Source: Halobacteria archaeon (GTDB lineage: Bacteria > Pseudomonadota > Gammaproteobacteria > UBA9214). From it: a DNA stretch of 5,633 bases. The position numbers and the translations under genes were made by a program. Below, piece by piece: positions 1-5,633 of the stretch. A model generated the notes under the pieces. That model worked only from the letters and a program-made list of their open reading frames with translations, was not told the DNA's origin and made no database searches. How positions within the stretch are numbered: position 1 is the stretch's first letter; each line of letters starts with the position of its first letter. The stretch is from assembly GCA_013041945.1 (NCBI GenBank), contig JABDRC010000223.1, forward strand, positions 1 to 5,633. Direction: 5' to 3'.

Positions 1-2248
1 GTTTCCCAATGCGATCAATGTCCAGTTGCTGCCGCCTGGCATCGATGGCGTGGACGAGAACCGTTCGCCACCCCTGAGCTATGCCGCGATTGCACAGATG
101 CGTGCAGCGGAATCGGGTGCCGAGCCACCCGTTACCGAGGTACACCTGTTCAATACACCCCAGCAACACGTCAACATCGTACGACGCATCATGGACCCTG
201 CCGGCAGCGGCGTCGTCGGACACATCGTGGTGTCCCTGTCGAATGACATCCTGCAGCGTGCGCTGGCCGGACTGGAGGGCATGAGCGGCTATGTCGAGTT
301 GCAGCAGGCCGGTGCCAAGGGACAACCGGTCGTGATCGCGACACACGGTGACGGACAGTTCAAGGGACGCACCCCGGATCGCATCGGGAAAGTCAGCGGC
401 ACGCGCTGGCAGATCGCCTACTGGCCTGCCATTTCACAATTCGTCTACCTGGGCAAGGCCAGTCTGCTGGTGCTGATTGCCGTTGCCGTGGCTGCAGCCA
501 TCTTTATCCTGCTGGTCATGCAGCTGTTCAGTGGCGTCAACCGCGGCCTGCGGCAGAACGAGGTCAGCATGGTGTCGCTGATGAAGGATTTCAAGGACGG
601 GCACGTCAAGCGCGATTACGACGCCGGACTGAAAGAGATGGAAGGTACCCTGCACTTCATGATCAAGATCGCGGCCGGTGGCCAGAAGAGCAAGCCGGTC
701 CAGGCTGCCGGGGCGCCACGCGAGCGGGTCAGGGAATACATGCAGGATGCGGTCCCGCCGGGAGAAGCGCAGCACGCGGCTGCAGGTTCGGAATCACGCG
801 CCAGTTTTGATTCCGCCATTTCAACGGATGATATCCTGATCGAGGAAAATCCGCTGGCTATCCGTGACGATGAATCCCCGATCGACCCGTCGATCTTCCG
901 GGCCTACGATATCCGGGGCGTGGTCGACCAGACACTGACGACAGGCACCGTAAGGCAGATCGGACGGGCAATCGGCAGCGAGGCACTGCAGCGCGGGCGC
1001 AATACCGTGGTGGTTGCCCGCGACGGGCGTCTGTCCGGGCCGACACTGTCACAGGCGCTGGTCGAGGGCATCACCTCGACCGGTTGTGATGTCAGGGACA
1101 TCGGTTGTGTGCCGACCCCGGTGCTCTATTTCGCAACCTACTACCTGGATACCCAGACCGGCGTGATGGTCACCGGCAGCCACAATCCGCCCGACTACAA
1201 CGGCCTGAAAATTGTGATCGACGGCGAGACGCTGTCCGGCGAATCGATCCAGTCGCTGCGCGAGCGTATCGAGGCGCAACAGTTTATTTCCGGTCAGGGC
1301 GGTGTACAAACCGTCAATGTCGTGCCCGACTACCTTGAGCGCATACGGGGAGATGTCAGTCTTGCCAGACCGTTGCACGTCGTGATCGATTGCGGCAACG
1401 GCGTGGCCGGCCACGTTGCGCCCGATCTGATGCGTGCCCTGGGCTGCGAAGTCAAGGAGCTGTACTGCAAGGTCGACGGCAATTTCCCCAATCACCATCC
1501 GGACCCGAGCAAGGAAGAGAACCTTGCCGACCTCATCGAGATCGTGCGTTCCGGGCAGGCGGATATCGGCCTGGCCTTCGACGGTGACGGTGACCGGCTC
1601 GGCGTGGTGTCCTCCGATGGACAGGTCATCTGGCCGGACCGCGTGCTGATGCTGTACGCAATGGATATCCTCGAACGCAATCCCGGCGGACAGATCATCT
1701 ACGACGTGAAGTGCACCCGCTTCCTCGATGCGCTGATCCGCGAACACGGCGGCCAGCCGTTGATGTGGAAGACCGGGCATTCCTTCATCAAGGCCAAGAT
1801 CAAGGAAAGCGGTGCACTGCTGGCCGGCGAGATGAGCGGCCACATTTTCATCAACGAGCGCTGGTACGGTTTCGACGATGCGCTGTATGCGGCAGCGCGG
1901 CTGCTGGAGATCCTCGGCAAGGACAGCCGTTCGAGTGCCGAGGTGTTTGCCGAACTTCCGAACAGCGTCAATACACCGGAGCTGAACGTGGCCATGCGGG
2001 AGGGGGAACCGCCGGTCTTCATCAGCAGCCTGCTCGAGCATGCCCACTTCGAGGGCGCGACCGTCTCGACCATTGACGGCTTGCGGGCGGATTTTCCGGA
2101 TGGCTGGGGCCTGGTGCGCGCATCCAATACCACCCCGGTGCTGGTGTTGCGCTTCGAGGCCGATAACAAGGAGGCCCTGGCGCGCATCATGGGCGAGTTC
2201 CGTCGCGTGATGATCCAGGTGAATCCGCACCTGTCGCTGCCTTTCTAG
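1..2248 (+). CDS. algC: Membrane-anchored phosphomannomutase/phosphoglucomutase AlgC (5' partial)
   Basis: This enzyme interconverts 6-phospho and 1-phospho forms of mannose and glucose, feeding GDP-mannose and UDP-glucose for exopolysaccharide and LPS. The reading frame is open to the left edge, so the true start is missing. Residues are counted from the TTG at 26, which is probably not the start. Residues 1-143 look extracytoplasmic, 145-168 form a hydrophobic membrane span, about 216-285 is an Ala/Pro/Glu-rich linker, and 288-740 is a complete alpha-D-phosphohexomutase of the usual roughly 460 residues. Visible active-site elements are the phosphoserine loop TGSHNP (Ser385), the metal loop DGDGDR (519-524), the sugar-specificity loop GEMSGH (601-606) and the phosphate-binding RASNTTP (698-704). 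All match the well-studied Pseudomonas AlgC. The early residues match no domain I recognise. argB follows after 91 bp; dut commonly lies upstream in relatives but is not visible here. Confidence 0.95.
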   Translation, partial: FPNAINVQLLPPGIDGVDENRSPPLSYAAIAQMRAAESGAEPPVTEVHLFNTPQQHVNIVRRIMDPAGSGVVGHIVVSLSNDILQRALAGLEGMSGYVELQQAGAKGQPVVIATHGDGQFKGRTPDRIGKVSGTRWQIAYWPAISQFVYLGKASLLVLIAVAVAAAIFILLVMQLFSGVNRGLRQNEVSMVSLMKDFKDGHVKRDYDAGLKEMEGTLHFMIKIAAGGQKSKPVQAAGAPRERVREYMQDAVPPGEAQHAAAGSESRASFDSAISTDDILIEENPLAIRDDESPIDPSIFRAYDIRGVVDQTLTTGTVRQIGRAIGSEALQRGRNTVVVARDGRLSGPTLSQALVEGITSTGCDVRDIGCVPTPVLYFATYYLDTQTGVMVTGSHNPPDYNGLKIVIDGETLSGESIQSLRERIEAQQFISGQGGVQTVNVVPDYLERIRGDVSLARPLHVVIDCGNGVAGHVAPDLMRALGCEVKELYCKVDGNFPNHHPDPSKEENLADLIEIVRSGQADIGLAFDGDGDRLGVVSSDGQVIWPDRVLMLYAMDILERNPGGQIIYDVKCTRFLDALIREHGGQPLMWKTGHSFIKAKIKESGALLAGEMSGHIFINERWYGFDDALYAAARLLEILGKDSRSSAEVFAELPNSVNTPELNVAMREGEPPVFISSLLEHAHFEGATVSTIDGLRADFPDGWGLVRASNTTPVLVLRFEADNKEALARIMGEFRRVMIQVNPHLSLPF

Positions 2249-2253
2249 GCCCT

Positions 2254-2285
2254 GCCGGCCGCACCCGACTTGAGGGTGTGGCGGC
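2254..2285 (+). terminator. Strong hairpin after algC, possible terminator or processing site
   Basis: The left arm (2254-2266) pairs with the right arm (2274-2285) around the 7-nt loop GACTTGA. The stem has 12 pairs, including one G-U wobble, and one bulged G. It starts 5 nt after the algC stop. No U-tract follows directly, so it is not a classic intrinsic terminator. It could protect the algC 3' end or attenuate read-through into argB. Confidence 0.4.
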
Positions 2286-2299
2286 ATCGCGCGTAAACT
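2270..2299 (+). promoter_or_regulatory. Weak candidate sigma70 promoter for argB
   Basis: TTGAGG (2270-2275, 4 of 6 consensus bases) and TAAACT (2294-2299, 4 of 6) are separated by 18 bp. A transcript would start near 2306 and leave a leader of about 34 nt. The elements overlap the two hairpins, so a separate argB promoter is possible. Matches of this quality also arise by chance. Confidence 0.22.
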
Positions 2300-2318
2300 G
2301 CGCGCATGTTTTCTGTTT
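2289..2318 (+). terminator. Second GC hairpin followed by T-rich run
   Basis: GCGCG (2289-2293) pairs with CGCGC (2301-2305). The loop region between them may close by a further T-G wobble. A T-rich stretch (TGTTTTCTGTTT) follows. This is a weak intrinsic-terminator-like structure, 22 nt ahead of the argB start. The stem is only five firm pairs and the T-run is interrupted, so termination is uncertain. Confidence 0.3.
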
Positions 2319-2339
2319 GCCGGGAATGTTCCAGAAATT

Positions 2340-3233
2340 ATGTCACTGACGAATGAATCCGCCTCGAACGTCGCGCACGTACTGACCGAGGCGCTTCCGT
2401 ACATCCGCCGCTTCCGGGGCAAGACCGTCGTCATCAAGTACGGCGGCAATGCCATGGTCGACGATCAACTGAAAAGCGGCTTTGCACGCGATGTGGTCCT
2501 GATGAAGCTGGTCGGGATCAATCCGGTCATTGTGCACGGCGGCGGTCCGCAAATCGGGCAATTGCTGGAGCGCCTGGGCAAGGAGAGCCGCTTCATCGAC
2601 GGCATGCGGGTCACGGACAGCGAGACCATGGATGTCGTGGAAATGGTGCTGGGTGGCCTGGTCAACAAGGAAATCGTCAACCTGATCACTCACCATGGCG
2701 GGCGTGCCGTCGGACTGACCGGCAAGGACGGCGATCTGATCAGGGCGCGCAAGCTGAAGATCCGGCGGGACGATCCCGAACTCGACGTGCCGGAGATCAT
2801 CGACCTCGGTCATGTCGGCGAGGTCGAGAGCATCGACACCGGCGTGGTCGATATGCTGACCAGCGGCGACTTCATTCCCGTCATCGCACCCATCGGTGTG
2901 GGCGATGACGGACATTCCTACAATATCAACGCCGACCTGGTTGCCGGCCACATGGCCGAGGTGCTGAAGGCCGAGAAACTGATGTTGCTGACCAACACGA
3001 CGGGTCTGCTCGACAAGCAGGGCAGCCTGCTGACCGGGCTGAAGGCGAATGACGTCAACCGGCTGATCGAGGATGGCACCGTACACGGCGGCATGCTGCC
3101 CAAGGTGAGTTGTGCCCTGTCCGCGATCAACAGCGGCGTCAGGGCGGCGCATATCATTGACGGGCGCGTTACACACGCGGTGCTGGTGGAGCTGTTCACG
3201 GATGAGGGCGTGGGCACCCTGATTTCGGCCTGA
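2340..3233 (+). CDS. argB: Acetylglutamate kinase ArgB (N-acetyl-L-glutamate 5-phosphotransferase)
   Basis: ArgB phosphorylates N-acetylglutamate with ATP, the second step of arginine synthesis, in the cytoplasm. The 297-residue protein is a complete amino acid kinase. Visible features are the nucleotide-binding Lys33 in IKYGGN (32-37), the substrate glycine loop VHGGGP (65-70), Arg90 in RVTD, the Asn195/Asp199 pair in NINAD, and Lys255 in GGMLPK. An N-terminal helix (about 8-26, ending PYIRRF) precedes the core, and the C-terminus reads HIIDGRVTHAVLVELF then GVGT. Both belong to the hexameric, arginine-inhibited class typified by Pseudomonas and Thermotoga; the roughly 258-residue arginine-insensitive E. 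coli enzyme lacks the N-terminal helix. Feedback inhibition by arginine is therefore inferred. The ATG at 2340 fits the family N-terminus, although only a weak GGGAA (2322-2326) lies upstream. Confidence 0.97.
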   Translation: MSLTNESASNVAHVLTEALPYIRRFRGKTVVIKYGGNAMVDDQLKSGFARDVVLMKLVGINPVIVHGGGPQIGQLLERLGKESRFIDGMRVTDSETMDVVEMVLGGLVNKEIVNLITHHGGRAVGLTGKDGDLIRARKLKIRRDDPELDVPEIIDLGHVGEVESIDTGVVDMLTSGDFIPVIAPIGVGDDGHSYNINADLVAGHMAEVLKAEKLMLLTNTTGLLDKQGSLLTGLKANDVNRLIEDGTVHGGMLPKVSCALSAINSGVRAAHIIDGRVTHAVLVELFTDEGVGTLISA

Positions 3234-3252
3234 TGCCGGTCTCTCTCATGTG

Positions 3253-3280
3253 TGCAGGAGCGCACCGCGTGCGCAATGAG
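3253..3280 (+). repeat. Degenerate REP-like hairpin after argB
   Basis: A perfect 6-bp stem GCGCAC (3260-3265) / GTGCGC (3269-3274) encloses the loop CGC. The surrounding GCAGGAG...GCAATGA context resembles the REP sequences of pseudomonads and xanthomonads, which have a GGAG or GTAG head followed by a GC-rich hairpin. It lies 20-47 nt beyond the argB stop and could act as its transcript end. No T-run follows it. Confidence 0.4.
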
Positions 3281-3291
3281 GTCTTCCTGGT

Positions 3292-3342
3292 TTGTAGGGT
3301 GCGCTATGCGCACCGAAAAAATCGCCACGGAATCCACGGAAG
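3292..3342 (+). repeat. GTAG-headed REP-like unit, copy 1
   Basis: A 51-nt unit with two parts. The first is a GTAG head (3294-3297) and a perfect 7-bp stem GGTGCGC/GCGCACC with loop TAT (3298-3314). The second is an A6 run followed by GCCACGGAATCCACGGAAG. It recurs 63 bp downstream in the same orientation with one substitution and one A-run length change. A GTAG head beside a GC-rich hairpin is the known hallmark of REPs mobilised by RAYT (TnpA_REP) enzymes. No such gene is in this window. Confidence 0.75.
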
Positions 3343-3354
3343 GACACGGATAGC

Positions 3355-3406
3355 TTGTAGGGTGCGCTATGCGCACCGAAAAAAATCGCCACGGAATCCA
3401 TGGAAG
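3355..3406 (+). repeat. GTAG-headed REP-like unit, copy 2
   Basis: A 52-nt near-perfect direct repeat of the unit at 3292-3342. The GTAG head is at 3357-3360, the stem arms are 3361-3367 and 3371-3377, and the loop is TAT. The differences are A7 instead of A6 and CCATGG instead of CCACGG. The high identity means recent duplication, active homogenisation or conserved function. It ends 29 nt before the stop codon of the convergent DUF4124 gene, and could end or stabilise transcripts from both sides. Confidence 0.75.
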
Positions 3407-3435
3407 AAAATTTATTGTAAGAGCGAATAGCGGGA

Positions 3436-4467
3436 TCAGTTGCTGGCGGTCAGCATCCGGAAGCGCTCGATGTCCTTCTCGAACTGGTCCAGAACTTTTT
3501 GTTTCTGCAAACGTTTGTCCATCAGCGTGGCTTCGGTATGCGAGATCTCGGACATAACCTGCTTCATCTGCATAAGCAGCGTGTCCGGCAGTAGCTCGCC
3601 ATCGGCTTCATATTCATCGGCGTTGTTGGACAGCTCGGCGAGGTGGTTCTGCATGGTATCGATGCGGTCGTAGGCCTGCCTGATATTGAAATCGATGTTC
3701 TCGAGTTCCTCATTGCGCGCGAACAGCAGGTCTTCCACGCTGGAGAACGTGGTTAGCAGGGTGCGGTCGTGGCGGTCGAGCGTGATGTCTGGATTATTGG
3801 TGGCAATTTCCAGTGGCGTCGGGCCGCGCTCGGCGACTGTCGGCTCCTCTGCGGTCAGTTCCCTGTAACGAGCAATATCCCTGTCGATCTGGTGATTGAC
3901 CTCCTTCATCTCGACGGCCTTGTCCTTGACGAATTGCTTGTTATGCGCGATCTGGTCGCGCAGGTTGGTGATCTGGCTATGCAGCGTAAAGGGCAGTTGC
4001 TGACCGCTGCGTTCGAACTGCGCCGCTTCTTCCGACAGTATCAACAGGCGCTGCTGCATTGACTTGATGCGGCTATTGGTAAGGTGCATGAGTGATTTGA
4101 TCAGCGATATCTTGTCTTCACGCGCCTTTTCCATGTCCTCGACGCTGGAGTAGGTCGCCAGCAGACTGCGGTCATGTATGGCGCGTTTCCTGGCCCGCTC
4201 CTTTTTCTTGGCCGCGAGTTCGGCCAGCCGCTGCTGCTCGACTTTTTCCTCCGCGGTCAGCGGCGCGCTGTAAATCTTGATGACGCGGCCCTGTCTGTTG
4301 ATCACCTTGCGTTCATGCTGTGTGGATTCCGGCGGCATGCGGCTGCTGTAGGTAACATTGCCGTCAGCATCGACCCACTTGTAGGTGCGTTTCTCGCCAT
4401 ACGATGCTGTCGCTGCCATTGCAGTCGACAGGATTACCAGCAGGCGGAGTGTCGGAATCATTTTCAT
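3436..4467 (-). CDS. Exported DUF4124-domain coiled-coil protein with internal tandem duplication
   Basis: The cellular role is unknown. The 343-residue protein begins with a probable Sec signal peptide: Lys2, a hydrophobic stretch at 6-19, and a possible cleavage after Ala21 in ATA-SYG. Next is a DUF4124 motif (about 26-46, with YKWVDADGNVTYS), a small domain common in periplasmic proteins of Gammaproteobacteria. A charged helix follows (68-98, rich in Lys, Arg and Glu). Residues 98-206 and 233-341 are two copies of a 109-residue helical unit, aligning without gaps at an offset of 135 residues, with about 39% identity by hand count. Both start HDR[ST]LL.T[YF]SSVED and end in R[EM]LTA. Periplasmic location is inferred. 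The ATG at 4467 is the best start, since the signal peptide begins there, though no clear Shine-Dalgarno precedes it. The gene is convergent with argB and divergent from the permease gene. Confidence 0.88.
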   Translation of the reverse strand: MKMIPTLRLLVILSTAMAATASYGEKRTYKWVDADGNVTYSSRMPPESTQHERKVINRQGRVIKIYSAPLTAEEKVEQQRLAELAAKKKERARKRAIHDRSLLATYSSVEDMEKAREDKISLIKSLMHLTNSRIKSMQQRLLILSEEAAQFERSGQQLPFTLHSQITNLRDQIAHNKQFVKDKAVEMKEVNHQIDRDIARYRELTAEEPTVAERGPTPLEIATNNPDITLDRHDRTLLTTFSSVEDLLFARNEELENIDFNIRQAYDRIDTMQNHLAELSNNADEYEADGELLPDTLLMQMKQVMSEISHTEATLMDKRLQKQKVLDQFEKDIERFRMLTASN

Positions 4468-4514
4468 AAATCAGCAGTCAATCACAGCGCGTACAATGTA
4501 TGCTCACCCAGTCA

Positions 4515-4520
4515 ATTATA
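4515..4520 (-). promoter_or_regulatory. Perfect -10 box (TATAAT) for the DUF4124 gene
   Basis: The minus strand reads TATAAT here, inside GGTATATAATTG, 47 nt upstream of the minus-strand start codon. A transcript would have a leader of about 40 nt. The hexamer 17 bp upstream, CTGCCT, matches the -35 consensus at only 3 of 6 positions, so the promoter would need an activator or be weak. The site lies in the 82-bp region shared with the divergent permease gene. Confidence 0.35.
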
Positions 4521-4535
4521 TACCTGTCCCAAAAC

Positions 4536-4540
4536 AGAGG
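4536..4540 (+). promoter_or_regulatory. Ribosome binding site that decides the permease start
   Basis: AGAGG ends 9 nt before the ATG at 4550. It supports that start over the in-frame ATG at 4496 and the far-upstream codon at 4385, which would overlap the start of the divergent DUF4124 gene. Confidence 0.55.
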
Positions 4541-4549
4541 CAGTTTTCG

Positions 4550-5296
4550 ATGGAGCAGGTTGCGCTCTTTTTCATCTCCCTCGTGGCCAACATATTTTCG
4601 GCCTTTTCGGGCGGTGGCGCCGGCCTGATCCAGCTGCCGGCACTGATTTTTCTCGGTCTTCCGTTCGCCATCGCACTCGCCACGCACAAGGTGGCGAGTG
4701 TTGCACTTGGTATCGGCGCTACAGTACGGCACTTGAGGGAGGAGCCGCTCGAGCGCCGGCTCGCCCTGACCATCCTGCTGTTCGGCCTGCCGGGCGTTGT
4801 ACTGGGCGCCGGCAGCATCCTGCAGGTGCCGGAGCGGCTTGCCGAGGTTGCACTGGGGGTTCTGACAACAGGACTCGGGATTTATTCCTGGATGAATCCC
4901 GAACTGGGCCAGTCCGTGTCCCCGGCACACCGGGACCGGCATGGCAGCCTCATTGGCGGTATCGCATTGTTTATTATAGGAATACTTAACGGTTCACTGA
5001 CCTCCGGAACCGGTCTGTTCGTGACTCTCTGGCTGGTGCGCTGGTTTGGCCTTGATTACCGCCGCGCCATCGCCTACACACTCATCCTGGTCGGCGTGTT
5101 CTGGAACGGTGGCGGGGCGCTGACCCTGGGTATTCTCGGCGAGATCCGCTGGAGCTGGCTGCCGGCATTGCTGGCGGGTTCCCTGCTGGGCGGTTATATC
5201 GGCGCCCATATGGCGATCAAATCCGGCAACCGCTGGATCAAGCGGGCGTTTGAAGTGGTCACGCTGCTGGTGGGGGTGAAGCTGATTATCGGCTAG
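4550..5296 (+). CDS. TauE/SafE (TSUP) family membrane permease, probable anion exporter
   Basis: This is an inner-membrane protein of 248 residues, a normal length for the family. TSUP proteins have been linked to export or import of sulfite, sulfoacetate and other small anions; the substrate cannot be told from this sequence. Hydrophobic segments lie near 4-20, 26-55, 70-90, 95-114, 132-152, 153-166, 172-195, 202-221 and 232-247. The two halves each carry a glycine-rich signature: FSGGGAGLIQLPAL (19-32) and LNGSLTSGTGLFVTLWLV (146-163). This is the internal repeat typical of TSUP. A charged cytoplasmic loop (59-69, RHLREEPLERR) and a hydrophilic stretch (115-131) separate the helices. The ATG at 4550 is chosen for its ribosome site and because the first membrane segment starts at once. 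No sulfur-metabolism gene is next to it, so a sulfite role is only a family-level guess. Confidence 0.92.
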   Translation: MEQVALFFISLVANIFSAFSGGGAGLIQLPALIFLGLPFAIALATHKVASVALGIGATVRHLREEPLERRLALTILLFGLPGVVLGAGSILQVPERLAEVALGVLTTGLGIYSWMNPELGQSVSPAHRDRHGSLIGGIALFIIGILNGSLTSGTGLFVTLWLVRWFGLDYRRAIAYTLILVGVFWNGGGALTLGILGEIRWSWLPALLAGSLLGGYIGAHMAIKSGNRWIKRAFEVVTLLVGVKLIIG

Positions 5297-5330
5297 CGTT
5301 GATAATCCGGGGCGCCAGATTGCTAAAAAT

Positions 5331-5437
5331 ATAGCCACAGAGAACACAGAGAAAAAACTTTTCAGGAATTAGCCAAATGTATTACACAGTAACTGGACTT
5401 ATGTCTCTGATCTTTTCTCTGTGTTCTCTGTGGCTAT
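5331..5437. repeat. 25-bp perfect inverted repeat between convergent genes, possible bidirectional terminator or MITE-like element
   Basis: The arms 5331-5355 and 5413-5437 are exact reverse complements over 25 bp, with 57 bp between them. The left arm begins ATAGCCACAGAGAACACAGA. The region is AT-rich compared with its neighbours. It lies 34 bp after the permease stop and 41 bp from the stop of the convergent Nudix gene. In minus-strand transcripts the stem is followed by ATTTTTAG, a reasonable U-run; in plus-strand transcripts by TCTTTATG, a poorer one. The long loop is unusual for an intrinsic terminator. No clear target-site duplication flanks it. Confidence 0.8.
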
Positions 5438-5478
5438 TCTTTATGAACTTTAAAATTCAGTACCACGCCGCATGATGC

Positions 5479-5633
5479 TCAGACGAAATCGGGCAATTGA
5501 CGCACAATGCGCTGCAGGTCCGTGCCCTTGATGCGGCGCATTGCCTCGCGATGGGTGAACCAGCGCCGGTCGCGAAAACTCTCTTGCCAGTGACTGACGA
5601 CCTTGCTGACCTCCATGACATACACTTCGACGG
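5479..5633 (-). CDS. Probable Nudix hydrolase, C-terminal fragment (cut by window edge)
   Basis: Fifty codons and a TGA stop are visible on the minus strand, open to the right edge. The frame reads VEVYVMEVSKVVSHWQE, then RDRRWFTHREAM, and ends RQLPDFV. The pattern of a beta-strand with V.V, then W.E...R.RRWF...EA and a closing Leu-rich helix, matches the end of small Nudix hydrolases, including diphosphoinositol-polyphosphate-type relatives. The catalytic Nudix box (GX5EX7REUXEEXGU) would lie off the edge, so activity and substrate cannot be judged. It converges on the permease gene with the 25-bp inverted repeat between them. Confidence 0.65.
   Translation of the reverse strand, partial: VEVYVMEVSKVVSHWQESFRDRRWFTHREAMRRIKGTDLQRIVRQLPDFV

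Noticed and set aside
1049..2455. A 468-codon open frame on the minus strand across algC and the start of argB
   Set aside because: It lies opposite strongly recognisable algC and argB coding sequence, resembles no known protein, and is expected from the codon bias of GC-rich genes.
2343..3176. A 277-codon open frame on the minus strand inside argB
   Set aside because: It is antisense to a clear argB along its whole length, with low-complexity Asp/His/Gln-rich translation and no domain.
3292..3406. A CRISPR array
   Set aside because: Only two units are present, each carrying its own hairpin and tail, with a 12-nt spacer between them and no cas genes.
3233..3430. A 65-codon plus-strand frame overlapping the argB stop, whose translation repeats CRVRYAHRK
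   Set aside because: The apparent peptide repeat is only the translation of the two REP-like DNA units. No ribosome site or conserved domain supports it.
4385..4549. An N-terminal extension of the permease to an upstream start
   Set aside because: It would overlap the divergent gene, adds no membrane segment, and the ATG at 4550 has a good ribosome site and fits the family length.
4174..4989. A 271-codon plus-strand frame spanning the DUF4124 start and the permease
   Set aside because: It covers two better-supported genes in other frames and its translation resembles no known protein.

Overview
The window looks like ordinary chromosome from a gammaproteobacterium of fairly high GC content. 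This rests on the algC-argB gene order, known from Pseudomonas and relatives, the long membrane-anchored form of AlgC, an ArgB of Pseudomonas type, and REP-like hairpins with a GTAG head. No species can be named from the sequence. There is no CRISPR array, phage, transposase, tRNA or rRNA gene.

Layout. (1) Positions 1-2248, plus strand: the 3' part of a long phosphomannomutase/phosphoglucomutase (AlgC) whose N-terminus lies off the left edge. It has a periplasmic region, one visible membrane span, a flexible linker and a complete mutase. (2) Positions 2249-2339: a short spacer with two hairpins and a weak candidate promoter. (3) Positions 2340-3233, plus strand: argB, N-acetylglutamate kinase of the long type that arginine inhibits. 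(4) Positions 3234-3435: a non-coding gap between convergent genes, holding one degenerate and two nearly identical REP-like hairpin units. (5) Positions 3436-4467, minus strand: an exported DUF4124 coiled-coil protein with an internal tandem duplication. (6) Positions 4468-4549: a short divergent promoter region. (7) Positions 4550-5296, plus strand: a TauE/SafE (TSUP) membrane permease. (8) Positions 5297-5478: an AT-rich convergent gap with a 25-bp perfect inverted repeat. (9) Positions 5479-5633, minus strand: the C-terminal end of a probable Nudix hydrolase that runs off the right edge.

How the genes relate. algC supplies mannose-1-phosphate and glucose-1-phosphate for surface polysaccharides, and argB carries out the second step of arginine synthesis. 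They are neighbours by conserved order rather than by pathway. The other genes share no evident pathway. The most interesting material lies between genes. Both convergent gaps carry sequence built on a CACRGA core spaced about 9 nt apart, as a direct doublet fused to GTAG hairpins in one gap and as a long inverted repeat in the other. The duplicated DUF4124 protein is the least characterised gene. I see no convincing new multi-gene system here.
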